The notes beneath the pieces were generated by a model. The model was not told where the DNA came from. It saw nothing but the letters and a program-made list of their open reading frames with translations, and ran no database searches. Positions 8,425 through 16,731 of a DNA stretch of 64,000 bases are shown piece by piece (position 1 is the first letter of the stretch; the number at the start of each line of letters is the position of its first letter). This DNA comes from Rhodococcoides fascians A25f (GTDB taxonomy: Bacteria > Actinomycetota > Actinomycetes > Mycobacteriales > Mycobacteriaceae). Where the stretch lies: the NCBI RefSeq assembly GCF_000760935.2, contig NZ_CP049744.1:2035001-2099000 (forward strand), read 5' to 3'. A program made the position numbers and the translations under genes.

Positions 8425-9415
8425 TGGTGAAGTAGGTCGACCAGTCCGGCTCCGTCGTCAGCGGGGCGCCGTTCTGATCGGCCAGTACGCCGCTCTCGTA
8501 CAGGAACTTCGAGTACGCCGTCCACTTGTCGAGGCTCTGTCTTCCGACCTCGCCGGAGGGATCCTTCATGTACTTCGCCGCGAGCATTTCCTGGCTCTCG
8601 AAAACGAGCGACTCGTCCGTGAAGGTTCCGGGGTTGGCGTCGATCAGGTCCTGGGCAGCTCTGTCTGGATCGTCGGCAGCGAGTTGGTACCCGCGTTGCA
8701 GGGCCTGGACGAATTTCTTCGCCTCGTCCGGGTGGGCAGCGAGCCAGGGTTCGTTGCCACTGATGGTGAGGGCATAGGCGTCGGGAAATCCGTAGTCGGT
8801 GTAGTCGAAGTACTTCATCGGGGTTCCGCTGTGTTCGGCTTCGATCCCCTCCCACGCGAAGTAGGAGACGGTGAAGTCCGCGGTACCGGAATACACCGCC
8901 TCGTATGCCGAGGTTCCCAGTACTACGGTCTCGTATTCGCCTGTGCCACCGTCGTTCTTGATGACCTGCTGAAGTCCGGCTTGCTCGCCGGATTCGCCGA
9001 AGCCGGCGTAGACCTTGCCATCGAGTGCCTTCGGGCTCGGGATGTCGTCTCGATCTGCGCGAACTCCGATGCCGGTTGCCCAATGCTGCAGCGGTGCGAG
9101 AACGGATACGGTCTGGGCGCCCGCCGACGTGGCGAACACCCCCGAGCTCTGTGTGCTGATGCCGAACTCGGCGTTTCCGGCATCGACGAGGGTGTCCGCT
9201 GCAGTGTTGTTGTAGGGCAGAACTTCCACGTTCAACCCGGCGTCGGCGAAGTAGCCTTCCTGCAGGGCCACGTAGAGGCCGGTGTGATTGGTGTTCGGGG
9301 TCCAGTCGAGGGCGAACCGGATGGTGTCGGAGTCGGTCGATTCCGAGCATCCCGCCAGTCCGGTGGTCGCCACGACCGCCGCTGCAAGCGTGGCGAGGAT
9401 TCGAGTGGTTCTCAT
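8402..9415 (-). CDS. thiY: NMT1/THI5-type substrate-binding lipoprotein, thiamine pyrimidine
   Basis: The 337-residue lipoprotein begins MRTTRILATLAAAVVATTG with lipobox LAGC (Cys near residue 23). The mature part begins with FALDWTPNTNHTGLYVALQEGYF, the hallmark of ThiY/NMT1 proteins that bind hydroxymethylpyrimidine-type ligands. The start at 9415 forms an ATGA overlap with the tenA stop, which decides it against the upstream Met. Gene order tenA-thiY-thiX-thiZ under a TPP riboswitch matches the known salvage pathway in which degraded thiamine is taken up as formylaminopyrimidine or HMP and passed to TenA. Confidence 0.9.
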   Translation of the reverse strand: MRTTRILATLAAAVVATTGLAGCSESTDSDTIRFALDWTPNTNHTGLYVALQEGYFADAGLNVEVLPYNNTAADTLVDAGNAEFGISTQSSGVFATSAGAQTVSVLAPLQHWATGIGVRADRDDIPSPKALDGKVYAGFGESGEQAGLQQVIKNDGGTGEYETVVLGTSAYEAVYSGTADFTVSYFAWEGIEAEHSGTPMKYFDYTDYGFPDAYALTISGNEPWLAAHPDEAKKFVQALQRGYQLAADDPDRAAQDLIDANPGTFTDESLVFESQEMLAAKYMKDPSGEVGRQSLDKWTAYSKFLYESGVLADQNGAPLTTEPDWSTYFTNDYLGDR

Positions 9416-10134
9416 GCGTACACCGCACTCTCGGCCGAAGGCCACGGAGTGGGATGTAAAGCGCTGTCCCAGAACATCAATTCGTATCTCGACGCGACGA
9501 CGAAGGCGTCGATCATCTGCTCGCGTTGATCTGGCGTCGCGGCCGCAGCGGCGTCGTCCACGAACGTCTTCGCAGCGTCGACGATGGCATGGAATTCAGG
9601 CGCGTCGTAGGCAGCCACCCATCGCGCATAGGGGTGATCGGGATCGCGATCGAGAACCGCCTTCGCTGCCGCGGCGAGAGAGCGGCCGACATCGGCGTAG
9701 ATCCAGAAGCACGGCAGCACCGCAGCAGCTGCCACGGGATACGGCTCGGTTGCTGCGGTCGCGATCAGATACGAGGTGTAGCCCAGGCACTCGGGTGATG
9801 GCTCCGGCGTAGCCGTCGACGAGGGGAGAGAACCCCCGGTCAGCATAGCCTCGTGCGACGACGCCTCGTCCATGGCGCTCGCGGCGGCGCTCGCCCAGAA
9901 TGCCCCGGCGAGCGGGTTCGGTGCGTGTGCTGCCAGCAAGGACAACGACTTCACGTACCCGCTCAGATAGAGCGAATCCTGCTCGAGGTACCGACGGAAC
10001 GCGTCGAGCGGAAGCGTCCCGGCACCGAGCAGCCGTAGGAATTCCAGATTGTCGATCTCGCGTCGAATGTCCGCGGAGGCATCCCAGAGGAGATCGGTGA
10101 AGCGGACCGGGTCCGCAGATACAACAGGCGTCAT
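9412..10134 (-). CDS. tenA: TenA family aminopyrimidine aminohydrolase (thiaminase II)
   Basis: The 240-residue helical protein matches TenA of the Cys-containing class. Cys142 in VLPCFWIYADVG corresponds to the nucleophile, and YELMFWDSAL near the C-terminus holds the catalytic Glu. It hydrolyses 4-amino-5-aminomethyl-2-methylpyrimidine to HMP, salvaging the pyrimidine of degraded thiamine. It is the first gene after the TPP riboswitch; AAGG sits a few bases before the ATG and close to the 3' arm of the aptamer closing stem, so ligand binding could hide the ribosome binding site. It is coupled to the transporter genes by an ATGA overlap. Confidence 0.92.
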   Translation of the reverse strand: MTPVVSADPVRFTDLLWDASADIRREIDNLEFLRLLGAGTLPLDAFRRYLEQDSLYLSGYVKSLSLLAAHAPNPLAGAFWASAAASAMDEASSHEAMLTGGSLPSSTATPEPSPECLGYTSYLIATAATEPYPVAAAAVLPCFWIYADVGRSLAAAAKAVLDRDPDHPYARWVAAYDAPEFHAIVDAAKTFVDDAAAAATPDQREQMIDAFVVASRYELMFWDSALHPTPWPSAESAVYA

Positions 10135-10140
10135 CGCCTT

Positions 10141-10222
10141 GACATCCCTTCGTCAGTATTACCTGCATCAGGTTCGGCGGGTTTGATCTCAGCATCCGCA
10201 TCGGCGGACACACCCCGTGTCA
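10141..10222 (-). promoter_or_regulatory. TPP riboswitch (THI element)
   Basis: On the minus strand the aptamer core is complete: ACGGGGTG, then GCTGAGATCAAACCCG, then AACCTGATGCAGGTAATACTG and ACGAAGGGATGTC. The CTGAGA and CCTGATGCAGGTAATAC segments are the pyrimidine- and pyrophosphate-binding parts of the THI box. The terminal GACA and TGTC arms close stem P1. It lies directly upstream of tenA. In this phylum TPP switches usually act on translation initiation. Confidence 0.95.
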
Positions 10223-10290
10223 GAACGAAGCGACAGTAACACCGGTCACCCGGTGCCGATGCCGCCGCCCCTGTATCTGCGGTCCTCGGC

Positions 10291-11688
10291 TCACCCCAGC
10301 ATGTCTTCGAGTTCCATGCCCTTGGTCTCCGTGATCTTGGCCTTGACGAAGAAGAACGACAAGGCGGCGAACACTGCGAAGCCGGCGTAGATGACCCACA
10401 GGCCCACCGACGACGTCAGTGGCGGGAAGGCAAGCGTCACAGCGAAATTGGCGATCCAATTGGCTGCGGTGCCGATTCCGAGGGCCATGGCGCGCATGCG
10501 GTTGGGGAACATCTCGCCGAGCATGACCCACATGATCGGACCCCAGGTCGACGCGAAGAAGATGACGAAGAGGTTGGCGCCGATCAGCGCGATGGCACCC
10601 CACGGAGCGGGCAGCGTGACGTCGTCGCCGCTGCCGATCGACTGCGAGAAGGCCACGGATGCCATGACCAGCCCGACGAACATGCCGAGCGAACCCGCCA
10701 ACAACAGCTTGCGCCGGCCGATGCGGTCCACGAACAGGATCGCCACGAACGTCATGACCACGTTGATCACTGCGGTGATGACCGACGTGGTGAACGACTG
10801 ATCCTCACTGAAGCCGACCGAGCGCCACAGCGTCGTCGAGTAGTAGAAGATCGCGTTGATGCCCACGAGCTGCTGCAGCACGGCCATCGTGATGCCGACC
10901 CAGACGATCGGTTGCAGGCCGAACTTCGGCCCGCGGATATCGGCGAACGACGAACGCGACTCCTTGCGCAGCGTGAGCCTGATCTCGTGAACGCGCTCGT
11001 CGGGGTGCAGTTCTCCGGTGATCTCGGCGAGCACTCGCGCTGCTTCGTCGTCGAGATGCTGACCCACCAGGTAGCGCGGGGACTCCGGGATCAGTGTTGC
11101 CAGCAGCCCGTACACCAGTGCGGGAACGACGCCGACGAGAAACATCCAGCGCCATGCTTCGGCGCCGAACCACAGGTCGTTGGACGCCCCGTCGGCAGCC
11201 CCCGCGAGAAGCGCGTCGGACAGCAGGGCGGCGAAAATGCCGATGGTGATGGCCAATTGCTGTAGCGAAGCAAGGGCTCCCCGCCACTTGGCCGGAGCGA
11301 TCTCGGCAATGTACGCAGGCGCGATCACCGAGGCGATGCCGATGCCCAGCCCGCCCAGTACTCGCCAGAGCATGAGATCGGGGACGCTGAACGCCAATCC
11401 GGAACCGATCGAGGAAATCACGAACAGGGCCGAGCCCAGCAGCATCACCTTCTTGCGTCCCCAACGGTCTGCGAGGCTGCCGGCGAACCAGGCACCCACT
11501 GCGCATCCGATCAGGGCGATCGCGACCACGAATCCGGTGGTGAACGAGCCGAGGAGGAAGTGATCTTCGATCGAGTCGACGGCTCCGTTGATGACCGAGC
11601 TGTCGAAACCGAACAGGAATCCGCCCACAGCAGCGGCGACGCTGACGCCGATGACCTTCGCTGTGTGGCGGTCCGAGGTCTGATTCAT
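10291..11688 (-). CDS. MFS sugar porter
   Basis: The 465-residue protein has twelve predicted membrane helices and all sugar porter family marks: FLFGFDSSVINGA in helix 1, DRWGRKK after helix 2, PESPRYL after helix 6, QQLVGINAIFYYS in helix 7 and DRIGRRK after helix 8. It is likely a proton symporter for a hexose, pentose or polyol; the sequence does not fix the substrate. The ATG is preceded by GGAAGGTG. It is a single gene, downstream of and parallel to the lipoprotein gene at 11807, with 118 bases between. A small stem (10240-10255) follows its stop. Confidence 0.9.
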   Translation of the reverse strand: MNQTSDRHTAKVIGVSVAAAVGGFLFGFDSSVINGAVDSIEDHFLLGSFTTGFVVAIALIGCAVGAWFAGSLADRWGRKKVMLLGSALFVISSIGSGLAFSVPDLMLWRVLGGLGIGIASVIAPAYIAEIAPAKWRGALASLQQLAITIGIFAALLSDALLAGAADGASNDLWFGAEAWRWMFLVGVVPALVYGLLATLIPESPRYLVGQHLDDEAARVLAEITGELHPDERVHEIRLTLRKESRSSFADIRGPKFGLQPIVWVGITMAVLQQLVGINAIFYYSTTLWRSVGFSEDQSFTTSVITAVINVVMTFVAILFVDRIGRRKLLLAGSLGMFVGLVMASVAFSQSIGSGDDVTLPAPWGAIALIGANLFVIFFASTWGPIMWVMLGEMFPNRMRAMALGIGTAANWIANFAVTLAFPPLTSSVGLWVIYAGFAVFAALSFFFVKAKITETKGMELEDMLG

Positions 11689-11806
11689 GAGTGACGCACC
11701 TTCCGGCCGCGCGCACGGGCGTCGGCCGCTGGGGAGACCGTACGGCAGGGATTGTCGTACCGTCCCCGGACATTACGCCTGGTAATTTGCCGAGCGAACG
11801 AGACCG

Positions 11807-12448
11807 TCAGCGAAGGTCGAAATCCTCGGCCGAGACGGTGAATCCGTGACCGACCTGATCGGTACAGGTCACCCCGGCCTGCTCGTCGATGCTGCACTGC
11901 AGGCCGTTGGTCGAGCCGCTTCCAGGGATGGTGAGCACCTCGCCGTACGGCAGCGCCGCCGCGGGGCCGTCGAAACGATGGAACTTGGGATCGCCCAGAC
12001 TCTCGAACTTCGCCGGTGATCCGGCAATCAGTTGCACTGCGTTGGGTTTCACAGCAGTCCCCGAAGCGCCACTGCCGGGAACCTTCGGTGCCGAGTCGGG
12101 TAGCGAACCGTGACAACCGGCGATCGAGGTGTTCAGCACAGCAATACCGCACTCGAATTTTCCGCTGGGGCTCGAAAAGTAGTACCAGCCAGGTGCTTTG
12201 CCGGCGTAGTCCGTCGAATTGGCCTGAGCCGCTGCCGAACTCGTCGGCGTTGCCGTGGTGGACGTCGGCGGCGTCGTGGCAGCAGGTGTGGATGACGGCG
12301 TACTGCGGGGCGTGCTCGGAAGCGCGGTGATCGGGGTGGGGCGGTCGGTGACGATCGTCGCCATCGGCCCGTCGCCTCCACCGGAACCACAGGCGGCCAG
12401 TAGGCCGACCGCCACGACTGCCGCTGCGGCACATCCGATTCTTCTCAT
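11807..12448 (-). CDS. Putative lipoprotein with Cys-containing secreted domain
   Basis: The 213-residue lipoprotein has signal peptide MRRIGCAAAAVVAVGLLAAC with a lipobox LAAC, then a Thr/Pro/Ser linker (about residues 35-75), then a compact domain with four Cys: CGI, AGCHG, LQCSI and VTCTD, probably two disulfides. The closing GHGFTVS motif recurs in a family of actinobacterial secreted proteins of unknown function. The ATG at 12448 is preceded by AAGGAA; the open frame continues upstream but is Arg-rich noise antisense to the esterase gene. It is divergent from the esterase gene with about 100 bases between. Confidence 0.75.
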   Translation of the reverse strand: MRRIGCAAAAVVAVGLLAACGSGGGDGPMATIVTDRPTPITALPSTPRSTPSSTPAATTPPTSTTATPTSSAAAQANSTDYAGKAPGWYYFSSPSGKFECGIAVLNTSIAGCHGSLPDSAPKVPGSGASGTAVKPNAVQLIAGSPAKFESLGDPKFHRFDGPAAALPYGEVLTIPGSGSTNGLQCSIDEQAGVTCTDQVGHGFTVSAEDFDLR

Positions 12449-12546
12449 CGTCGATTCCTTCGCTCGGGGGCGTCGTCGCCGAACATAGCGTCGCCGAGCC
12501 CAGGGATGATGTTGGTACGTTGGGCAGCGACCGAACAGGAGGCTCG

Positions 12547-14124
12547 ATGGGCAACGCATCCGACTCCACCGCGTCCGACTCCACCGTGTGTGTGAGCACG
12601 CCGTACGGCGACGTCCTCGGCTATCCGGTCGCCGTCGACGCATCGCCGATCGTGGCGTGGAGGGGTATTCCCTACGCGACACCGCCCGTGGGGAAGCTCA
12701 GGTTCCGATCGCCGCGGCCGCTGCAGCCGTGGACCGGAGTGCTCGACGGTCTCGAGTTCGGCGCGATGGCACCACAGGGTCGCGACAGTCCGGTGCCGAT
12801 CGATCCGTCGCTGTCGATCTCCGAGGACTGCCTCACGCTCAACGTGTGGGCACCCCGGCCCGATGGAGAGCAACGTCCGGTACTCGTGTGGATCCACGGC
12901 GGCGCGTACTCGCTCGGATCGTCCGCTCAGCGGGTGTACGACGGGCGGAATCTGAGCGAGAACGGTGACGTGGTGGTGGTGACCGTCAACTTCCGCCTCG
13001 GTGCCTTCGGGTTCCTCGACCTCTCGTCGTTCTCCACCGACGAGCACACCTTCGAGACCAATCTCGGACTGCGAGACCAGATCGCAGCACTCGAATGGGT
13101 GCGCGAATGCATCGCCGCGTTCGGCGGCGATCCCGATCGAGTCACTCTGTTCGGTGAATCCTCCGGGGGTGCATCGGTCACCACGTTGATGACGTCTCCG
13201 AAGGCCGAGGGCCTGTTTCAGCAAGCGATCGTGCAGAGTGCTCCTGCGACGTCGGTGTACGGCCCCGATCGAGGCGCCGCAGTGGCGTCGAGATTCCTGG
13301 AACTGGTGGGTGTCGCCCGGGAAGACATCGGCGAATTGTTCGAAATGCATTTCAGCAGGTTGGTCACTGCGGGGGACACGCTCTGCTACGAAATTCCCAC
13401 GAGAGTTCCTGGAACACTGGGTCTTTCGCCGGTCGTGGATGGGGATATCGTTCCGCGTTACCCGGTGGCGGCGTTCCAGAAGGGCCTCTCGCACAAGATC
13501 CCACTGATCATCGGCACCAACCACGACGAGCCGTCGATCTTTCGGTTCATGAAGTCCCCGCTGATGCCGATCACCTCCGACACCGTCTCGGAGATGTTCC
13601 GGGCCATTGCACACGATCACGCCGATCTGCCGGCTTATCGCGTCGCCGAGATCATGGCGGCGTACCCGGACAGGGACAAACCGGCCGGCGCACAAGCTAT
13701 GTCGCGTGATGCGGGATTCGTCATGCCGAGCATGTGGATCGCCGACGCGCACAGCAGGCACTCGCCGACGTGGATGTACCGATTCGATCACGCGACGCCG
13801 ATGCTCAAGGCCGCTCGCGTGGGTGCCGGACACGCGACCGAACTGCCGTACGTATTCGGCAACTTCGGGACGCTGAACCGAGACCCCACGTTCTGGCTCG
13901 GCGGCCGTAAACCGGCGATGGCGGTGGCGGCGCGTATGCAGAGACGGTGGCTCGCTTTCGCGCGGTACGGCGTACCCGCTGCGCTGGACGCGTCCAAGCA
14001 TTGGGCTCCGTACACCGAGAAAACGCGATGGACATTGGTGATCGACACGTCCGACGCCCTTGTCGAGGACCCCGACGGCGACATGCGCGCTGCCTGGGGC
14101 GACCGTGTGCTGGGATTCAGCTGA
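12547..14124 (+). CDS. Type-B carboxylesterase/lipase
   Basis: The 525-residue alpha/beta hydrolase has the type-B carboxylesterase plan: WRGIPYATPPVGKLRF near the N-terminus, EDCLTLNVW, oxyanion loop WIHGGAYSLGS, nucleophile elbow GESSGGAS (Ser near residue 206) and catalytic His in GHATELPYVFGN. There is no signal peptide, so it is probably cytoplasmic. The substrate is unknown; relatives hydrolyse carboxylic esters and some carbamates. The ATG at 12547 is set by AGGAGG at 12537-12542, so a TTG nine codons upstream is not used. A long antisense frame over this gene is a codon-bias shadow. Confidence 0.9.
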   Translation: MGNASDSTASDSTVCVSTPYGDVLGYPVAVDASPIVAWRGIPYATPPVGKLRFRSPRPLQPWTGVLDGLEFGAMAPQGRDSPVPIDPSLSISEDCLTLNVWAPRPDGEQRPVLVWIHGGAYSLGSSAQRVYDGRNLSENGDVVVVTVNFRLGAFGFLDLSSFSTDEHTFETNLGLRDQIAALEWVRECIAAFGGDPDRVTLFGESSGGASVTTLMTSPKAEGLFQQAIVQSAPATSVYGPDRGAAVASRFLELVGVAREDIGELFEMHFSRLVTAGDTLCYEIPTRVPGTLGLSPVVDGDIVPRYPVAAFQKGLSHKIPLIIGTNHDEPSIFRFMKSPLMPITSDTVSEMFRAIAHDHADLPAYRVAEIMAAYPDRDKPAGAQAMSRDAGFVMPSMWIADAHSRHSPTWMYRFDHATPMLKAARVGAGHATELPYVFGNFGTLNRDPTFWLGGRKPAMAVAARMQRRWLAFARYGVPAALDASKHWAPYTEKTRWTLVIDTSDALVEDPDGDMRAAWGDRVLGFS

Positions 14125-14260
14125 CACGTCGCCCTGCCTTTGGTCGCTCCACAGGCATGAATCGAACGTAACAGCAAGAACACCAGCCGCAGGAGTCTCA
14201 CCGGTAACAATTGGATGTCAGCAGCCTGTCGGTGGCTGCAGTTATGTTCGGTGAGTGTTG

Positions 14261-15772
14261 ATGTCCAGGATTGTCGAAGCCTCCCGTGCCGTGGCCGCGA
14301 CGCGCTCGCGCAAGGTCAAGATCGAGCAGCTGAGCGCACTGCTCGCCGAGGCGGAGGCCGGTGACATCGAACCCGCTGTGTCGTGGTTGTCGGGGGAGTT
14401 GCGGCAGGGGCGAATAGGAGTCGGCTGGCGCACTCTGGCCGATCTCGACGTCACCTCCGCCGAGGCCTCGACGTTGACGGTCACCGACGTCGACGATGCG
14501 ATCTCCGCGGTCGCATCGACGTCGGGTGCGGGATCGGCTGCGCGGCGAGTGTCGCTGTTGACGGACCTGTTCTCGCGCTGCACCGCCGAGGAGCGTCAGT
14601 TCCTGATCAGGCTCGTCACCGGTGAACTTCGGCAGGGGGCGCTCGAGGGGATCATGGTCGACGCTGTCGCTGCCGCCACGAGCCTTCCGCAGGCTCCGGT
14701 GCGTCGCGCATTCATGCTCTCGGGACGCCTGTCCGCCACCGCGGTTGCCGCGATCACCGGTGGCGTCGAGGCGCTGGACGCGTTCCGGCTCGAGGTGGGA
14801 CGCCCGGTCCGCCCGATGCTGGCCTCGCCCGCAGAATCTCTTCGCGCGGCGTGGGAGCAACTGAACGGAGACGTCACCGTCGAATACAAGCTCGACGGCG
14901 CTCGTATTCAAGTGCACCGTTCCGGAACCGACGTGAGCATCTACACGCGAACTCTGCGCGACATCACTGCGAGCGTGCCCGAGTTGGTGGAACTCGTTCT
15001 CGCGCTGCCGTGCGATTCCGTGGTCCTGGACGGGGAGACCCTCGCGCTCGACGACAGCGGGCGCCCCAGGCCTTTCCAGGAAACGATGAGTCGGTTCGGT
15101 GCCGAGAGCGCACACGAGCTCCTGCTGCAGCCTTACTTCTTCGACTGCCTGCACCTCGACGGTGTGGACCTGCTCGATGCCCCGCTGGAGCAGCGCCTGG
15201 CCGCACTGGACCGGGTAGCACCGGGGCACCGAATTCCCAGTGCCGTTCGGCCCGATGCGGACGAAGCAGCGGCCCACTTCGACGCTGCACTCGACGCCGG
15301 GCACGAGGGGGTCATGCTCAAAGCTCTCGGTGCACCGTATGCCGCAGGCCGCCGCGGAAAGAGCTGGCAGAAGGTCAAACCCGAGCACACCCTCGACCTT
15401 GTCGTCCTCGGAGCCGAGTGGGGGTACGGCCGCCGCACGGGTTACCTGTCGAATCTGCACCTCGGAGCTCGCGATCCCGACGGCGGTGACCCGATCATGG
15501 TCGGCAAGACGTTCAAGGGCCTGACCGACGTTCTGTTGCAATGGCAGACCGACGAATTCCCCGAACATGAGCGAGAGCGCGACGAGCACACCGTGTACCT
15601 GCGCCCCGAACTGATCGTCGAGATCGAGCTCGACGGCGCGCAGGTCAGCTCGCGCTACCCGGGCGGCGTTGCTCTGCGATTCGCGCGAGTGGTGCGGTAC
15701 CGACCCGACAAGAACCTGGCGACCGCCGACACCATCGACGCTGTTCGAGCGCTGCTGCCGAAGTCCAACTGA
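14261..15772 (+). CDS. ligB: ATP-dependent DNA ligase, LigB type
   Basis: The 503-residue ligase closely follows mycobacterial LigB. Residues 1-185 form the helical DNA-binding domain (VSWLSGELRQGRIGVGW, GELRQGALEGIM). The nucleotidyltransferase domain has the lysine to which AMP is attached in EYKLDGAR (Lys210), with motifs LDGETLAL, FFDCLHLDG, HEGVMLKA and WQKVKPEHTLDLVV. The OB-fold ends with RYPGGVALRFARVVRYR. It is an accessory nick-sealing enzyme beside the essential NAD-dependent LigA. GGTGAG six bases upstream favours the ATG at 14261 over the GTG at 14255. No Ku or LigD genes are adjacent. Confidence 0.93.
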   Translation: MSRIVEASRAVAATRSRKVKIEQLSALLAEAEAGDIEPAVSWLSGELRQGRIGVGWRTLADLDVTSAEASTLTVTDVDDAISAVASTSGAGSAARRVSLLTDLFSRCTAEERQFLIRLVTGELRQGALEGIMVDAVAAATSLPQAPVRRAFMLSGRLSATAVAAITGGVEALDAFRLEVGRPVRPMLASPAESLRAAWEQLNGDVTVEYKLDGARIQVHRSGTDVSIYTRTLRDITASVPELVELVLALPCDSVVLDGETLALDDSGRPRPFQETMSRFGAESAHELLLQPYFFDCLHLDGVDLLDAPLEQRLAALDRVAPGHRIPSAVRPDADEAAAHFDAALDAGHEGVMLKALGAPYAAGRRGKSWQKVKPEHTLDLVVLGAEWGYGRRTGYLSNLHLGARDPDGGDPIMVGKTFKGLTDVLLQWQTDEFPEHERERDEHTVYLRPELIVEIELDGAQVSSRYPGGVALRFARVVRYRPDKNLATADTIDAVRALLPKSN

Positions 15773-15888
15773 CCAGCATCCCACCTCTGCGCACCGCCGA
15801 CGATTAATACGTACGAAACCGCACGAACGATCCCGTAACACGGCGCAAAATATCTTGAGGGTGCAAGCCAGCGAGAGATGGAGTGCCA

Positions 15889-16731
15889 ATGATGTCCACA
15901 GTTCGAGCTGCACTGGTCCAAAGCAAGTGGACCGGTGACAAAGAATCGATGATCGCGGCACACGAGGGGTTTGCTCGGTCCGCCGCCGAGCAAGGCGCGA
16001 AAGTCGTCTGTTTCCAAGAACTTTTCTACGGTCCGTACTTCTGCCAATTGCAGGATGCAAAATTCTACGAATACGCCGAATCGGTACCCGGGCCCACCGT
16101 CGACCGCTTCGCCGCATTGGCCAAAGAACTCGGCATCGTGATGATTCTGCCGGTGTACGAGCAGGAGCAGCCCGGCCTTCTCTACAACACCGCCGCCGTG
16201 GTGGACGCCGACGGCACCTATCTCGGCAAGTATCGAAAGCACCACATTCCCCATGTCAACGGATTCTGGGAGAAGTTCTACTTCCGACCCGGAAACCTGG
16301 GGTGGCCGGTGTTCGACACCGCGGTAGGCCGAATCGGTGTGTACATCTGTTACGACAGGCACTTTCCCGAAGGTTGGCGGGCGTTGGGCCTTGCCGGTGC
16401 CGAGATCGTCTTCAATCCCTCGGCTACCTCGCGCGGCCTGTCGAACTACCTGTGGAAGCTCGAGCAACCCGCATCTGCCGTAGCGAACGAGTACTACGTG
16501 GGCGCGATCAACCGCGTCGGAATCGAATCCGAATACGGTGACGACGATTTCTACGGGACCAGCTACTTCGTGGACCCCGAGGGCAAATTCGTCGGCGAGG
16601 TAGCGTCGGATTCCGAGTCCGAGATCATCGTTCGAGACCTGGACATGGACTTGATCAAGGTGGTCCGCGACCGATGGGCCTTCTATCGTGACCGCAGACC
16701 CGACGCCTACGGTCCACTGGTGCAACCCTGA
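15889..16731 (+). CDS. pydC: Beta-ureidopropionase, nitrilase superfamily
   Basis: The 280-residue C-N hydrolase has the Glu-Lys-Cys triad in FQELFYGPYF, KYRKHHIPHV and YICYDRHFPE. It would hydrolyse N-carbamyl-beta-alanine (or a related carbamoyl amino acid) to the amino acid, CO2 and ammonia, the third step of reductive pyrimidine breakdown. The sequence alone could also suit N-carbamoylputrescine, but dihydropyrimidinase follows with a one-base overlap (TGATG) and decides the role. GGAG at 15880-15883 points to the ATG at 15889; a GTG six bases upstream and an ATG three bases downstream are alternatives. First gene of the operon to 24092. Confidence 0.88.
   Translation: MMSTVRAALVQSKWTGDKESMIAAHEGFARSAAEQGAKVVCFQELFYGPYFCQLQDAKFYEYAESVPGPTVDRFAALAKELGIVMILPVYEQEQPGLLYNTAAVVDADGTYLGKYRKHHIPHVNGFWEKFYFRPGNLGWPVFDTAVGRIGVYICYDRHFPEGWRALGLAGAEIVFNPSATSRGLSNYLWKLEQPASAVANEYYVGAINRVGIESEYGDDDFYGTSYFVDPEGKFVGEVASDSESEIIVRDLDMDLIKVVRDRWAFYRDRRPDAYGPLVQP

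Noticed and set aside
10240..10255. CACCGG/CCGGTG stem after the MFS gene as a terminator
   Set aside because: Six base pairs with a 4-base loop and no other support; too weak to list as a terminator.
12445..14127. 560-codon open frame on the minus strand
   Set aside because: It is antisense to the carboxylesterase gene, whose catalytic motifs are intact; the translation is Arg/His-rich noise.
14198..16117. 639-codon open frame on the minus strand
   Set aside because: It covers ligB and the start of pydC antisense; no ribosome binding site or family resemblance.
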